Source of the DNA: Pararhizobium antarcticum
Lineage (GTDB): Bacteria > Pseudomonadota > Alphaproteobacteria > Rhizobiales > Rhizobiaceae
Direction of reading: 5' to 3'
Length of the DNA: 64,000 nt
NCBI RefSeq assembly: GCF_001885585.1
Contig: NZ_LSRP01000107.1
Coordinates: 124,001 to 188,000 of the forward strand
This document shows positions 44,498-54,078 of the stretch, one piece after another. Below the pieces are notes generated by a model. The model searched no databases and was not told where the DNA came from. It saw only the letters and a list, made by a program, of their open reading frames with translations. Position 1 is the stretch's first letter; each line of letters opens with the position of its first letter. The translations under genes were made by a program, and so were the position numbers.

Positions 44498-45412
44498 TCA
44501 GGCGACCGCCCGGTCCGGTCTATCGAACAGGAAATCGCAGACGATCTCGATGACCGGCGGCGCCGACACGATGCGGCGATGCCCGAGCCCGTTGGCCCAG
44601 TGCAGGTGCACACGTGCGTTTGCGGCCGCATAGCGACGGGCATGTTCGGCCGCCACCTCCTTGTCGTCCTCGGCATGGATGATCAGCACCGGCACGTCCA
44701 GCGCACCCATCATCCGCGCCGCATCGAACTCGCTCAGGGAGCGTCCGGCCAGCCGCTCGACGACCGCCTCGAATGCCGCCTGCACTTTTGGTCGCAACCG
44801 CATGAACCGGCCGAAATCGGCAAACAGCCAGGCCATTTCGCTGGGCGCGCCAATCAGCACGAGACGGCCGGGTATGCGCGGTTGCACACCGGCAAGCGCA
44901 CCGCCGGCCGCACAGGCAAGGCTTGCGCCCCCGAACGAATGGCCGACCGCCGCATCGAAGGGGCCGAAATGCCGCCAGGCCGCGTCGACGGTCTGCACCG
45001 CCTGCGGCATGGTCAGGAAACGTCCCGGCGAGGCGCCGTGTCCGGGCCAGTCGAGCGCCACCACCTCGGCGCCGGCGGAAACCAGCCCCTCGACCAGCGC
45101 CGTCAGGTAATCGACGCGCGAACCCCAGCCATGGGTGACAAGCACACGTTTGCCATTCGCCACAGTCGCATCCGGTAGAAACCGGTGGGCGACGGCCGCG
45201 CCACCGGAAAGCGGCAACGAGAGCGAAACCCGCTCGGCACGGGCCACCACGGGTGCCGCCTTTTCGAGCGCCGCTGCTTCCTTGGCATTTTTCCCGCGCC
45301 TGCCCGGTGTCCGGCTGAAAATCCCAAACGCAAGGCGACCGGCGGCAGCCGGCGAAAACAACGCAACGGCTGCCAGCGACATGCGGATGACCTTGAGCGC
45401 AAAGGATGGCAT
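44498..45412 (-). CDS. Alpha/beta hydrolase
   Basis: A 304-residue hydrolase whose first 30 residues look like a membrane anchor or signal segment (VIRMSLAAVALFSPAAAG). The oxyanion segment THGWGSR, nucleophile GHSFGG, an acid in the IHAEDDKEV region and the terminal GLGHRR histidine form the usual catalytic set. Substrate unknown. It is read divergently from a marR gene across a 45-bp space carrying a perfect 16-bp palindrome, so it is probably repressed by that regulator. Confidence 0.9.
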   Translation of the reverse strand: MPSFALKVIRMSLAAVALFSPAAAGRLAFGIFSRTPGRRGKNAKEAAALEKAAPVVARAERVSLSLPLSGGAAVAHRFLPDATVANGKRVLVTHGWGSRVDYLTALVEGLVSAGAEVVALDWPGHGASPGRFLTMPQAVQTVDAAWRHFGPFDAAVGHSFGGASLACAAGGALAGVQPRIPGRLVLIGAPSEMAWLFADFGRFMRLRPKVQAAFEAVVERLAGRSLSEFDAARMMGALDVPVLIIHAEDDKEVAAEHARRYAAANARVHLHWANGLGHRRIVSAPPVIEIVCDFLFDRPDRAVA

Positions 45413-45428
45413 AGTGGGACTCCGATAA

Positions 45429-45444
45429 TGTTCAATATTGAACA
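45429..45444. promoter_or_regulatory. MarR operator palindrome
   Basis: TGTTCAATATTGAACA is a perfect 16-bp palindrome in the 45-bp gap between the divergent alpha/beta hydrolase and marR genes. It is AT-rich, of the size MarR dimers bind, and close enough to both starts to repress both. Binding is inferred. Confidence 0.8.
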
Positions 45445-45457
45445 ATAAAGTACAGGC

Positions 45458-45946
45458 ATGAACAAAAATCAAGTCTCTTCCGCACCGACAGGCCTTCCCT
45501 GGGACCATCCCCGTTTCCGCAGCTGGATCGCCGTTGCCCGCGCCTGCCAGCTGATGCAGCAGACGCTGACACGGGCGCTGGCTCCCCTCGACATCAAGCC
45601 GCCGCATCTCGACATCCTGATCAACCTCTATCGCTTCGATGGCATCAGCCAGCAGGAACTGGCGCGAAAGCTCTTGGTCGGCCGCTCGAATATGAGCATG
45701 CTTCTGCCGCAGCTGGAAAAACGCGGCCTGATCGAACGGCGCGGCGATCGCAAGGACAAGCGCGTGCTGCGCCTGTCGCTGACCAGGGCGGGAGAGACGC
45801 TGACGCAGGAGGCGATGGCCATCCAGACCGCCTTGATCGAACGATCGCTGACCGGCGCGCCGATCGACGAATGCATCACGGTGGCCGAATCGATGGAGCG
45901 GATCATCGCCACCCTGCTTGCCGGCGAAACAGAAAGCCCGGAATAG
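45458..45946 (+). CDS. MarR-family transcriptional regulator
   Basis: A 162-residue dimeric winged-helix regulator. The recognition region ISQQELARKLLVGRSNMSMLL is followed by the wing RRGDRKDKRVLRLSLT, both typical of MarR. It most likely controls itself and the divergent alpha/beta hydrolase through the palindrome between them. The effector, often a phenolic or other small hydrophobic compound, is unknown. Confidence 0.93.
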   Translation: MNKNQVSSAPTGLPWDHPRFRSWIAVARACQLMQQTLTRALAPLDIKPPHLDILINLYRFDGISQQELARKLLVGRSNMSMLLPQLEKRGLIERRGDRKDKRVLRLSLTRAGETLTQEAMAIQTALIERSLTGAPIDECITVAESMERIIATLLAGETESPE

Positions 45947-45982
45947 GCCGGCGCAACCGTATCGACAAGCAACGGGACCGAC

Positions 45983-46357
45983 TTACCTCGGCTTCTCGGC
46001 CTTGTCGCGTGTCATGCCCTTGTTGGCGAGATCGCGCTCGTAGTCGGCAAACTTCGCCGCCCCGGTCTCGCCCAGTTCGCGCAAAAAGGCCCAGGTGAAG
46101 ATGCCGGTATCGTGAAAGTCGTCGAAGCCGAGCCGGACGGCATAGTTTCCGGTCGGCGCCACCGAGATGATCGCCACATTGCGTTTTCCCGGCACGGTCA
46201 GGCCCTGCCCCGGCCCGTGGCCCTGCACTTCGGCCGACGGCGACAGGACGCGCAGCATTTCCGCGGCAAGGTCATACGAAGCGCCGTCGTTGAAGCTCAC
46301 CGTCAGCCTTTGGCGGTCCTTCGAGACGCGCAGCTCGGTCGGCCAGATATCAGTCAT
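45983..46357 (-). CDS. DUF971 (GBBH-like N-terminal domain) protein
   Basis: A 124-residue protein of the DUF971 family, related to the N-terminal domain of gamma-butyrobetaine hydroxylase. Family signs are WPTELRVSKDRQRLTVSFNDG, LRVLSPSAEVQGHGPGQ, and GNYAVRLGFDDFHDTGIFTW. Homologues often sit beside Fe-S or cofactor genes; here moaA is divergent, 152 bp away. Role unknown. The start at 46357 is the family start; a longer frame to 46411 is not supported. Confidence 0.88.
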   Translation of the reverse strand: MTDIWPTELRVSKDRQRLTVSFNDGASYDLAAEMLRVLSPSAEVQGHGPGQGLTVPGKRNVAIISVAPTGNYAVRLGFDDFHDTGIFTWAFLRELGETGAAKFADYERDLANKGMTRDKAEKPR

Positions 46358-46509
46358 GTCACGCAGTCTCCATTCATCGATCGAAGGCCTAGCATGGGAA
46401 GGACGCAGCAAGAAAGTCTACCCGGACGGCATTTTGCAGTCCATTCACGCAGTTGCGTCTTGACGCGGCGGCCTTGGCTCACGACATTGACGTTTCAAGG
46501 AGACAGGAT

Positions 46510-47559
46510 GTGACCACAGCCATTATCGACAGGACGGGCGCAACGCCGCTGAACGACGCCCCGGCGCCGATGATCGATCCGTTTGGCCGCGCCGTCACCT
46601 ATCTGCGCGTGTCCGTCACCGATCGCTGCGATTTCCGCTGCACCTATTGCATGGCGGAAAACATGACCTTCCTGCCGAAGAAGGACCTGCTGACGCTTGA
46701 AGAGCTGAACCGGCTCTGTTCCGCCTTCATTGCAAAGGGCGTCCGTAAGCTGCGCCTGACCGGCGGCGAGCCTCTGGTGCGCAAGAACGTCATGTTCCTG
46801 GTGCGCGAACTCGGCAAGCATGTTCATGACGGCCGGCTCGACGAACTGACGCTGACCACCAATGGCTCGCAGCTTGCCCGCCACGCGGCCGAACTCGCCG
46901 ATTGCGGCGTGCGCCGCATCAACGTCTCGCTCGATACGCTCGATCCGGAAAAATTCAAGTCGATCACCCGTTGGGGAGAGCTCGGCAAGGTGCTGGAGGG
47001 CATCGGCGCCGCACAGGCGGCTGGCATCCACGTCAAGATCAACGCCGTGGCGCTCAAGGATTTCAACGACCAGGAAATCCCGGACATGATGCGCTGGGCC
47101 CATGGGCGCGGCATGGACCTGACCCTGATCGAGACCATGCCCATGGGCGAGATCGACGAGGACCGGACCGACCATTATCTGCCGCTGAGCGAGATGCGCG
47201 CCCGCCTCGCCGAACAGTTTACGCTGTCGGACAATGCCTACAAGACCGGCGGCCCGGCCCGGTACCTGACGGTCGCGGAGACCGGCGGCCGGCTGGGGCT
47301 GATCACGCCGATGACCCACAATTTCTGCGAAAGCTGCAATCGCGTGCGGCTGACCTGCACCGGCACGCTCTACATGTGCCTTGGCCAGAATGATGCCGCC
47401 GACCTGCGCGCCCCCTTGCGGATTTCCGACGACGACGCCTATCTTTCGACCGTGATCGACGAGGCGATTTCGCGCAAACCGAAAGGCCACGACTTCATCA
47501 TCGACCGCACCAGCAACAAACCGGCGGTCGCCCGCCACATGAGCGTGACCGGCGGCTGA
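46510..47559 (+). CDS. moaA: GTP 3',8-cyclase MoaA
   Basis: A 349-residue radical-SAM enzyme that converts GTP to 3',8-cyclo-GTP, the first step of molybdenum cofactor synthesis. The SAM cluster cysteines C40, C44 and C47 (CDFRCTYC) and the C-terminal cluster [11 protein letters not shown] are both present. The start is GTG at 46510, with AAGGAG 8 bases upstream. The next Moco genes in this window are mobA and mobB, about 5 kb downstream. A bidirectional terminator follows. Confidence 0.95.
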   Translation: MTTAIIDRTGATPLNDAPAPMIDPFGRAVTYLRVSVTDRCDFRCTYCMAENMTFLPKKDLLTLEELNRLCSAFIAKGVRKLRLTGGEPLVRKNVMFLVRELGKHVHDGRLDELTLTTNGSQLARHAAELADCGVRRINVSLDTLDPEKFKSITRWGELGKVLEGIGAAQAAGIHVKINAVALKDFNDQEIPDMMRWAHGRGMDLTLIETMPMGEIDEDRTDHYLPLSEMRARLAEQFTLSDNAYKTGGPARYLTVAETGGRLGLITPMTHNFCESCNRVRLTCTGTLYMCLGQNDAADLRAPLRISDDDAYLSTVIDEAISRKPKGHDFIIDRTSNKPAVARHMSVTGG

Positions 47560-47590
47560 CGCAAACCCCTTTTTTCTTCCCTGAAACGCA

Positions 47591-47622
47591 AAACCCGCCG
47601 GGGTCATCCCCGGCGGGTTTTT
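47591..47622. terminator. Bidirectional Rho-independent terminator (moaA / chemoreceptor)
   Basis: AAACCCGCCGGGG (47591-47603), loop TCAT, CCCCGGCGGGTTT (47608-47620) and further T residues form a 13-bp stem with T-runs on both strands, between the convergent moaA and chemoreceptor genes. Confidence 0.93.
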
Positions 47623-47641
47623 CCTGCAGGACCGTCAGATA

Positions 47642-50185
47642 TCAGGCGGCGTAGCTGTGGCGGTTGCCATAACCGTGGTTGCTGCGGGTGGTGCCCGTCT
47701 TGAAGCGCTCGATCTTCTCGTTGAGGCTCTCGACCTGCCGGCGCAGGCCATGGATCTCGGCGGTGTTCTCCTCGACCATGGCGGCATTCTGCTGGGTGAT
47801 CAGCTCGACCTGGCGCACGGCCTGGTTGACCTCGTTCAAGCCCCGATACTGGTCGGCGGCAGCCGATTCGATGTTGCTGACAAGCTGATGGATCGTCGAG
47901 ATATGATCGTTGATGACCGTCAGCGCCGTCCCGGTTTCCTTCACCAGCTCGACGCCGCTGCGCACCTGGACCGAACTTTCGGAAATCAGCCCCTTGATCT
48001 CGCGGGCAGCACCAGCGCAACGCTGGGCAAGCTCGCGGACTTCCTGGGCAACCACAGCGAAGCCGCGACCGGCATCACCGGCGCGGGCAGCCTCGACACC
48101 GGCGTTCAGGGCCAGCAGGTTGGTCTGGAAAGCGATTTCATCGATGACGCTGATGATCGTCGAGATCTTGTCCGACGACTTGTTGATCGCAGCCATGGCA
48201 TCGATCGCCTTGGAGACGACAAGCCCCGAATGCTTGGCGTAGTTGTGCGTTTCGTCGACCGAGACCGTGGTCTTGCGGGCGCTTTCTGCCGTCGAACGGA
48301 CAATCTCGGTCAACTGACCCAAGGCACGGGAGCTTTGTTCGAGGGCTGCGGCCTGTTGCTCGGTGCGACGGGCAAGGTCGTCGGCGGACGCCGCCAGATT
48401 GCTGGTGCCGCCGGTGATTTCATTGGTCACCATACGGACATCGATCAGTGTGGCACGCAGCGCCTCGACGGCATTGTTGTAGGTGCGGGCCATGACGACA
48501 TAATCTGCAGACAGGTTTTCCGCCATGCCGTCTTCCAGATTGCCATCAGCGAGCTTGGCGAGAACGTCCGACAGGGCCGTCAGCGCCTCCATCTGTTCGG
48601 CTTCGATGCGGGCACGCTCGTGGCTGCGCCGGGCCTCTTCTTCGGCCGACAGGGTACGTGCGGTTTCCGCTTCGCGTTCCAGGCGGACATTTTCGACGGC
48701 GTGGTCGCGGAAGACGGCAACCGAACGCACCATGTCGCCGATTTCGTCGCCGCGGTTGCGGCCCTCGATCGCGACCTCAAGATCACCATTCGCCAGGCGG
48801 GTCATGGTTTCGGTGACACGCTTCAAGGGACCGCGCAGGGTCTCAATGAGCATCAGGCCGCCGATGATGGCGAGCAACGTGCCTGCAATCATGGCGATGA
48901 TCGAGACATTGGCCGAACGCTGGCTATCCTGTTTTCCGACTTCCTGGGCGCGGCTGACGAAGTTTTCGAGCGTCTGGCTTGCCTGCACCACGAGCGTGGT
49001 GACCTGCGCCTTCGCATTGAGCCAGCGTTGACCGACGTCGATCAGCTGTGCGGTGCCGCTGTCGATCTGCTCCAGCGAGGGCGTCAGCTTGCCGAGCAGG
49101 TCGCGCAGCGCTGCGTTCTTTCCGCCGGTTTCCGAAAGCGTCGTGGCCGAAGCGCGAACGGCCGTGATATCGGCAATGACGGCAGCGCGGCTGTCGGTAT
49201 TCAGGTTGCGGTGCAGTTCGCTGATGTGCAGGCGAGTGGCATCCAGCCCCTTGAAGGTTTCATCCATCAGCGCGATCAGGCTTTTCAGCAGCAGAATTTC
49301 ACCATCCATGCCGACAAAACGCTTGGCAGCCGTATCGGAGTTCTTCGCCGCTTCCTTGGCAAAATCCGCTTCATATTTCGAAAACTTGCTGAGGATCGGA
49401 ACGATCTGCGTCTTCTTGATATCATTTGCATCCGAAGAAGCGACGATCGCACTGATCTTTTCGGCATCCGCCCGGACGACGGCAATCTGCTTTTGCACCT
49501 TGTCCGATGCGATCGCCTCGGCTTCGGCAATCTGCTTCATCAGATGCGGCAGGAATTTCTTGGCCGCGTCGATCTTGGCATCGGGCGCGACCGCCATGGT
49601 GACAGGCAGGCGAAATTTCTTGATGCGCTCGGCAAGCCCCTGATAGGCAGCCGCGTCAAACAGCAGGGCTTTCGCAAAGGCTTCCTTCTCGCCGGATTCC
49701 TTGCGCAGCACATCGATCTGCTTGTAGGCCATATTGCCCTGTTTGGTCATCTCCGACAGCGCCGTCGCAACCGACGTGGTCACCGCGTCGCGCTCCGTCT
49801 CGATCGACCAGAGCGTTTCGGCGCCGCTACGCATCGCATCGCCCAACTGCATCACAGATGCGATCTCGGCCCTGTCCGCCGCGGTCGGCAGGAGGTCGTT
49901 GAGAACCCGGATGCCGGCTTCCTGTTCCCCGATCCGGGCTGCCAGAATCTGTCGCGTTTCATCCGTCGGCGTGTCGGTGAAACTCTGCACCGCGCCGCGC
50001 AGCGCCTCGAAATTCGAGAGATTGCTGATCGTCTCGCGGGTGACGGTCATGTGTCCGTTCAGCGTGCTCGCGGTGAAATAGCCGACAAGCCCGATGCCGG
50101 CGATCAGCGCGACAAGCGGGACGACGAACAAAAGAACCTTGGTGACGATGCGAAGACGCTGCAATGAGCGATCGATCAGGGACAT
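47642..50185 (-). CDS. Methyl-accepting chemotaxis protein
   Basis: An 847-residue chemoreceptor. It has an N-terminal transmembrane helix (about 15-37), a 350-residue periplasmic sensor rich in helices (no named ligand fold recognised), a second membrane helix (about 400-420), a HAMP region (about 422-475), a second HAMP-like stretch (about 525-580) and the signalling tip with IDEIAFQTNLLALNAGVEAA. The final 30 residues are a flexible tail. Signal goes to a CheA/CheW array. Start at 50185 has TGGAG upstream. Ligand unknown. Confidence 0.94.
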   Translation of the reverse strand: MSLIDRSLQRLRIVTKVLLFVVPLVALIAGIGLVGYFTASTLNGHMTVTRETISNLSNFEALRGAVQSFTDTPTDETRQILAARIGEQEAGIRVLNDLLPTAADRAEIASVMQLGDAMRSGAETLWSIETERDAVTTSVATALSEMTKQGNMAYKQIDVLRKESGEKEAFAKALLFDAAAYQGLAERIKKFRLPVTMAVAPDAKIDAAKKFLPHLMKQIAEAEAIASDKVQKQIAVVRADAEKISAIVASSDANDIKKTQIVPILSKFSKYEADFAKEAAKNSDTAAKRFVGMDGEILLLKSLIALMDETFKGLDATRLHISELHRNLNTDSRAAVIADITAVRASATTLSETGGKNAALRDLLGKLTPSLEQIDSGTAQLIDVGQRWLNAKAQVTTLVVQASQTLENFVSRAQEVGKQDSQRSANVSIIAMIAGTLLAIIGGLMLIETLRGPLKRVTETMTRLANGDLEVAIEGRNRGDEIGDMVRSVAVFRDHAVENVRLEREAETARTLSAEEEARRSHERARIEAEQMEALTALSDVLAKLADGNLEDGMAENLSADYVVMARTYNNAVEALRATLIDVRMVTNEITGGTSNLAASADDLARRTEQQAAALEQSSRALGQLTEIVRSTAESARKTTVSVDETHNYAKHSGLVVSKAIDAMAAINKSSDKISTIISVIDEIAFQTNLLALNAGVEAARAGDAGRGFAVVAQEVRELAQRCAGAAREIKGLISESSVQVRSGVELVKETGTALTVINDHISTIHQLVSNIESAAADQYRGLNEVNQAVRQVELITQQNAAMVEENTAEIHGLRRQVESLNEKIERFKTGTTRSNHGYGNRHSYAA

Positions 50186-50639
50186 TCCGGACTCCAGGCG
50201 TTGAGTAAATCGGACATTCCCGCAGAACGGCCTTCGGCATCGAAGAGCCCATATGCCGCGCGCAACAACAGGCGCCGGCGGCACATTCCAGTTGACGCTG
50301 GGGGAAACTGCCTTCCCCTGCGTCAGCCATCATTCGCCCCATGCAAGAGGACAGCGGAGTAGAATGACGGTAGGCAGCGAAAATTAATATTTTCCCAATT
50401 AAAACCGCAATTTACGATAGTTTCGAGCGCTGCCGGCAGATCAGCATGCTGCACAGAAAGAATGCAGCCTCGCAAGCGGTGTCGCGCAGCCCATAAAACG
50501 GCGACGAGAACGGGACAGATGTTGCATAAAAACACGTCCGATGCTTTACAGTTAGGCAGTTGACGTCTTTTGTTACCGTCGCATCGGCTCTCTCGCAGGA
50601 AGCGATCGGAAACCGCCCCCCGGCGAACCAGGATAAAAA
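50186..50639. other. Divergent intergenic region, chemoreceptor / EamA transporter
   Basis: A 454-bp stretch with no credible gene. An AT-rich patch around 50375-50415 contrasts with the surroundings and may contain the chemoreceptor promoter. No clear dyad or RNA structure was found. Confidence 0.4.
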
Positions 50640-51548
50640 ATGCACTCTTCCGCCAATATGCGCGGCGCAGTTTTCATGTGCCTTGCCATGGCCGGCTTCA
50701 CCTGCAACGACGCTCTTGTCAAATCCGTCACCGGCGAAATGAATGTCGGCCAGATCATGTTCGTTCGCGGCTTCCTGACTTCCGTTCTGGTGCTGGCACT
50801 CGCCTGGTCTTTCGGTGCCATGCGGTCGTTTCGGCTTTTGACGACGCCAGCCGTTGCTCTTCGCGTCGTTGCGGAAGTCGGCGCCTCCATTACCTATATC
50901 AACGCGCTCGGGCAGATTCCGCTGGCCAATGCCTCGGCGATCCTCCAGGCGCTGCCGCTGGCTGTGACGCTGGGCGCCGCCCTCTTCCTGTCCGAGCCCG
51001 TCGGCTGGCGGCGTTGGCTTGCCATCCTCACCGGTTTTCTCGGCGTGCTGATCATTTTGCGGCCAGGTCCGGAGGGGTTTACAATCGCCGCGCTCAATGT
51101 CGTCGCCTCCGTCTTCTGCGCCGCGATCCGCGACCTCTGTACGCGCCGGATCGACCCCAAGGTGCCGTCGCTGTTCATCTCCGTCATAACCGCCGTCGCC
51201 ATCACGCTGACCGGTGCGGTCATGATCCTGCCGATGGGTGGCTGGCAGCCAATGAGCCTGGTGTCGTTCGGCCATCTGGCCGGCGCCAGCCTCTTGCTGC
51301 TGGTCGGCTATCAATGCATCGTTCTGGCCATGCGCAATGGCGAAATCGCCATCATCGCCCCCTTCCGCTACACAAGCCTGATCTGGTCGATCGGTATTGG
51401 CATGCTGTTCTTCGCGGAAAAGCCGGACATCTGGATGATTACGGGCATTCTGGTCATCGTCGGCTCCGGACTTTATACCTTCGCCCGCGAAAACAAGCGG
51501 CGCGTTGCAGCGGTTGCCCAGCAATCGATCCCCGAATCGCCGAAATAG
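50640..51548 (+). CDS. EamA/DMT-family transporter
   Basis: A 302-residue inner-membrane protein of the drug/metabolite transporter superfamily: two EamA repeats of five helices each (about 9-140 and 150-285). AGGATAAAAA precedes the ATG. Substrate unknown; relatives export amino acids, purines or drugs. It is the first of four genes, followed after 12 bp by an MFS gene and then mobA and mobB, all probably one transcript. Confidence 0.9.
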   Translation: MHSSANMRGAVFMCLAMAGFTCNDALVKSVTGEMNVGQIMFVRGFLTSVLVLALAWSFGAMRSFRLLTTPAVALRVVAEVGASITYINALGQIPLANASAILQALPLAVTLGAALFLSEPVGWRRWLAILTGFLGVLIILRPGPEGFTIAALNVVASVFCAAIRDLCTRRIDPKVPSLFISVITAVAITLTGAVMILPMGGWQPMSLVSFGHLAGASLLLLVGYQCIVLAMRNGEIAIIAPFRYTSLIWSIGIGMLFFAEKPDIWMITGILVIVGSGLYTFARENKRRVAAVAQQSIPESPK

Positions 51549-51560
51549 AGTGACTTGCGC

Positions 51561-52787
51561 ATGACCCGGACCCGATTTCTCGACAGAAACACACCGCCGC
51601 ATATCGCAACGCTCGTGCTGATTGCCGGCCTGAGCGCCTTGAACATGAACATGTTCCTGCCCGCCCTGCCCGCTATGGCGGCCGACTTCGAAAGCAGCTA
51701 CGCAACCATCCAGCTTGCCATTTCAGGCTATCTTGCGGGCACCGCGGTGCTGCAACTGATCATCGGGCCGCTGTCGGATCGCTACGGTCGCCGGCCCGTT
51801 CTTCTCTCCGGCATCGGTCTCTTTCTCCTGGCAACGCTGGTCTGCATCGCCGCCACCTCGATAGAGGTCTTTCTGGTCGGACGCATGCTGCAGACGACGC
51901 TGATTGCCGGGCTCGTCCTGTCGCGGGCCATCGTCCGCGATATGGTCCCGATGGAAGAGGCAGCCTCGATGATCGGCTATGTCACCATGGGCATGACCAT
52001 CGTCCCCATGATTGGCCCGGTGCTCGGCGGCGTGCTCAGCGACCTGTTCGGCTGGCAGGCGAATTTCGTCGCCATCCTCGTCTTCGGCCTGCTGGTCATG
52101 GCCATCGTCTGGCTCGACCTCAAGGAAACCAACGACAGCCCGTCCGCGAGCTTTGCGGCACAGTTCAAAGCCTATCCGGAATTGCTGTCGTCCGGCGCCT
52201 TCTGGGGCTACACGCTGACGACAACCTTTGCGTCGGGTGTCTTTTTCGCCTTTCTCGGCGGCGCCCCCTTTGTCGGCAGCACGCTGCTTGGCATGTCGCC
52301 GACGGCGCTTGGCCTCTATTTCTGCTTCACCGCCTTCGGCTACATGGTCGGAAACTTCCTGTCGGGACGTTATGCCAGGCGCATCGGCACCGGCAGGATG
52401 ATGCTGGCCGGCGGCGTCATCACCCTGGCCGGCACCGTCATCACCGGCGCGCTCTTCCTCGGCGGACTGGAAACCGCACTCGCCTTCTTCGCTCCGATGT
52501 TCCTCGTCGGCGTCGGCAATGGCGTCAGCCTGCCGAGCGCCAATGCCGGCATCGTCAGCGTCCGTCCCCACCTGGCCGGTTCGGCCTCCGGGCTTGGCGG
52601 CGCACTGACCATTGGCGGCGGCGCGGTCCTGTCGGCACTCGCAGGCGCGCTGCTGACGATCGAGACCGGCATCTATCCGCTGCTTGTGGTGATGGCGGCG
52701 GCAAGCCTTGCCGGCATCGCCGCGACGCTGTCGGTGATCGGCGCCGACCGACGCGTGCGGACGCGCCTCTCGGAGCAGCAGGGATGA
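51561..52787 (+). CDS. Bcr/CflA-type multidrug efflux MFS transporter
   Basis: A 408-residue drug:H+ antiporter of the Bcr/CflA family with twelve predicted helices. The motif GPLSDRYGRRPVLLSG (loop 2-3), and the early LPALPAMAADF, mark the family. The start is ATG 51561, 12 bp after the EamA stop. The last bases overlap the mobA start (ATGA), indicating translational coupling with molybdopterin guanine dinucleotide genes, an odd pairing. Confidence 0.92.
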   Translation: MTRTRFLDRNTPPHIATLVLIAGLSALNMNMFLPALPAMAADFESSYATIQLAISGYLAGTAVLQLIIGPLSDRYGRRPVLLSGIGLFLLATLVCIAATSIEVFLVGRMLQTTLIAGLVLSRAIVRDMVPMEEAASMIGYVTMGMTIVPMIGPVLGGVLSDLFGWQANFVAILVFGLLVMAIVWLDLKETNDSPSASFAAQFKAYPELLSSGAFWGYTLTTTFASGVFFAFLGGAPFVGSTLLGMSPTALGLYFCFTAFGYMVGNFLSGRYARRIGTGRMMLAGGVITLAGTVITGALFLGGLETALAFFAPMFLVGVGNGVSLPSANAGIVSVRPHLAGSASGLGGALTIGGGAVLSALAGALLTIETGIYPLLVVMAAASLAGIAATLSVIGADRRVRTRLSEQQG

Positions 52788-53443
52788 CGGAGCGCCAGAC
52801 AAGGATCCCGACCGACATTCCGGCCGTCATCATCGCCGGCGGCCTGTCCTCGCGCATGGGGCAGAATAAATCCGCCCTGCAACTGGGCGCTCGCCCCCTG
52901 CTCGACCGGATCATCGAGCGGCTTCGACCGCAGGCATGCTCGATCGACGTCAACACCAATGCCGTGCCCGCGCCGGACCTGCCGCCGGGCGTGACGGCGT
53001 TCGGCGACACCGTCTCGGGTCATCTCGGCCCGCTCGCCGGTGTGCTCTCGGCGCTGCGCCACACAGAGCGGCGGCATCCGGTCTCATCCTGCGTGACAAC
53101 GGTTCCGACCGATACGCCCTTCTTTCCAACAGACCTTGTCGCGCGGCTGGCAGCGGCCCGGCAACAGGCAGACCAGATCGCCATCGCCTTTACGGACGAC
53201 ATCATGCATCCGATCTTCGGCCTCTGGCCCGTTGCCATCGCCGATGATCTGGAACGCTGGCTGATCACCGACGACAAGCGCCGGGTGCGCAGTTTCATCG
53301 CCCGCCATCCGATGGTCGCAGTGCATTTTCCGATGATCGAGACCAAGGCCGGGGCCTTCGATCCGTTCTACAATATCAACACGCCCGCCGATCACGCACA
53401 GGCGGAGCGCTGGCTTGCCCTCCTGGAGGCGGAAAAACCATGA
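52784..53443 (+). CDS. mobA: Molybdenum cofactor guanylyltransferase MobA
   Basis: A 219-residue nucleotidyltransferase that attaches GMP to Mo-molybdopterin, giving the bis-MGD cofactor of many alphaproteobacterial reductases. The GTP loop GGLSSRMGQNKS is at 19-30, and PTDTPFFPTDLV and the GAFDPFYNINTPAD end are typical. Start overlaps the MFS stop by ATGA; stop overlaps mobB start by ATGA. Confidence 0.94.
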   Translation: MTERQTRIPTDIPAVIIAGGLSSRMGQNKSALQLGARPLLDRIIERLRPQACSIDVNTNAVPAPDLPPGVTAFGDTVSGHLGPLAGVLSALRHTERRHPVSSCVTTVPTDTPFFPTDLVARLAAARQQADQIAIAFTDDIMHPIFGLWPVAIADDLERWLITDDKRRVRSFIARHPMVAVHFPMIETKAGAFDPFYNINTPADHAQAERWLALLEAEKP

Positions 53444-53958
53444 CGGGTCCAAAACTGTTCGGCATTGCCGGCTGGAAGAATTCGGGAAAGACCGGCCTTT
53501 GCGTCCGGCTGGTTACCGAACTCACCCGACGCGGCTACCGTGTCTCGACGATCAAGCATGCGCATCACGACTTCGACATCGACAAGGTTGGAGCCGACAG
53601 TTTTCGCCACCGCGAAGCCGGCGCCCACGAGGTCACCATCGTCTCCGGCACCCGCTATGCCATCATGCACGAACTGCGCGGCGGGCCGGAGCCGAGTTTT
53701 GAAGAAATCCTGGCACGGCTTGCCCCTTGCGACCTCGTTTTGATCGAGGGCTACAAGCGCGAGCCCATCCCCAAGATCGAAGCCCGCCGGCTGGAAGCAA
53801 AAAACCGCGAGCCCCTGGCCCCGACCGATCCGTACATCACGGCCATCGCCGCCGACCACCCCGTCACCGACACAGGCCTGCGGGTGTTCGATCTCGACGA
53901 CACCTCAGCCATCGCCGATTTCGTCGCACAGGTGACGGGACTTGGTGCATCGGGCTGA
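53440..53958 (+). CDS. mobB: Molybdopterin-guanine dinucleotide biosynthesis protein MobB
   Basis: A 172-residue P-loop GTPase, accessory to MobA in MGD synthesis. The Walker A motif is AGWKNSGKTGL (9-19), and STIKHAHHDFDID and EGYKREPIPKIE are family signatures. Translationally coupled to mobA (ATGA overlap). Last gene of the EamA-MFS-mobA-mobB operon, followed by a strong bidirectional hairpin. Confidence 0.94.
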   Translation: MTGPKLFGIAGWKNSGKTGLCVRLVTELTRRGYRVSTIKHAHHDFDIDKVGADSFRHREAGAHEVTIVSGTRYAIMHELRGGPEPSFEEILARLAPCDLVLIEGYKREPIPKIEARRLEAKNREPLAPTDPYITAIAADHPVTDTGLRVFDLDDTSAIADFVAQVTGLGASG

Positions 53959-54009
53959 AGTGAAGGCTGATCGACCGGTTTAACGGCTTCCCCTTGGAGA
54001 GCCTCAAAC

Positions 54010-54047
54010 AACAACAGGCCCGCTGCTTGCGCGGCGGGCCTGTTGTT
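54010..54047. terminator. Bidirectional terminator-like hairpin (mobB / OmpA protein)
   Basis: AACAACAGGCCCGC (54010-54023) and GCGGGCCTGTTGTT (54034-54047) form a perfect 14-bp stem with a 10-nt loop between the convergent mobB and OmpA-family genes. The outer pairs are T/A-rich on both strands, as in intrinsic terminators, though the T-run is interrupted. Confidence 0.85.
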
Positions 54048-54078
54048 CTGTTCAGGGTCGATCCAGACGAAATGCCGT

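Noticed and set aside
47657-50167. An 836-codon plus-strand frame opposite the chemoreceptor
   Set aside because: No recognisable domain; the other strand encodes a complete chemoreceptor with canonical motifs.
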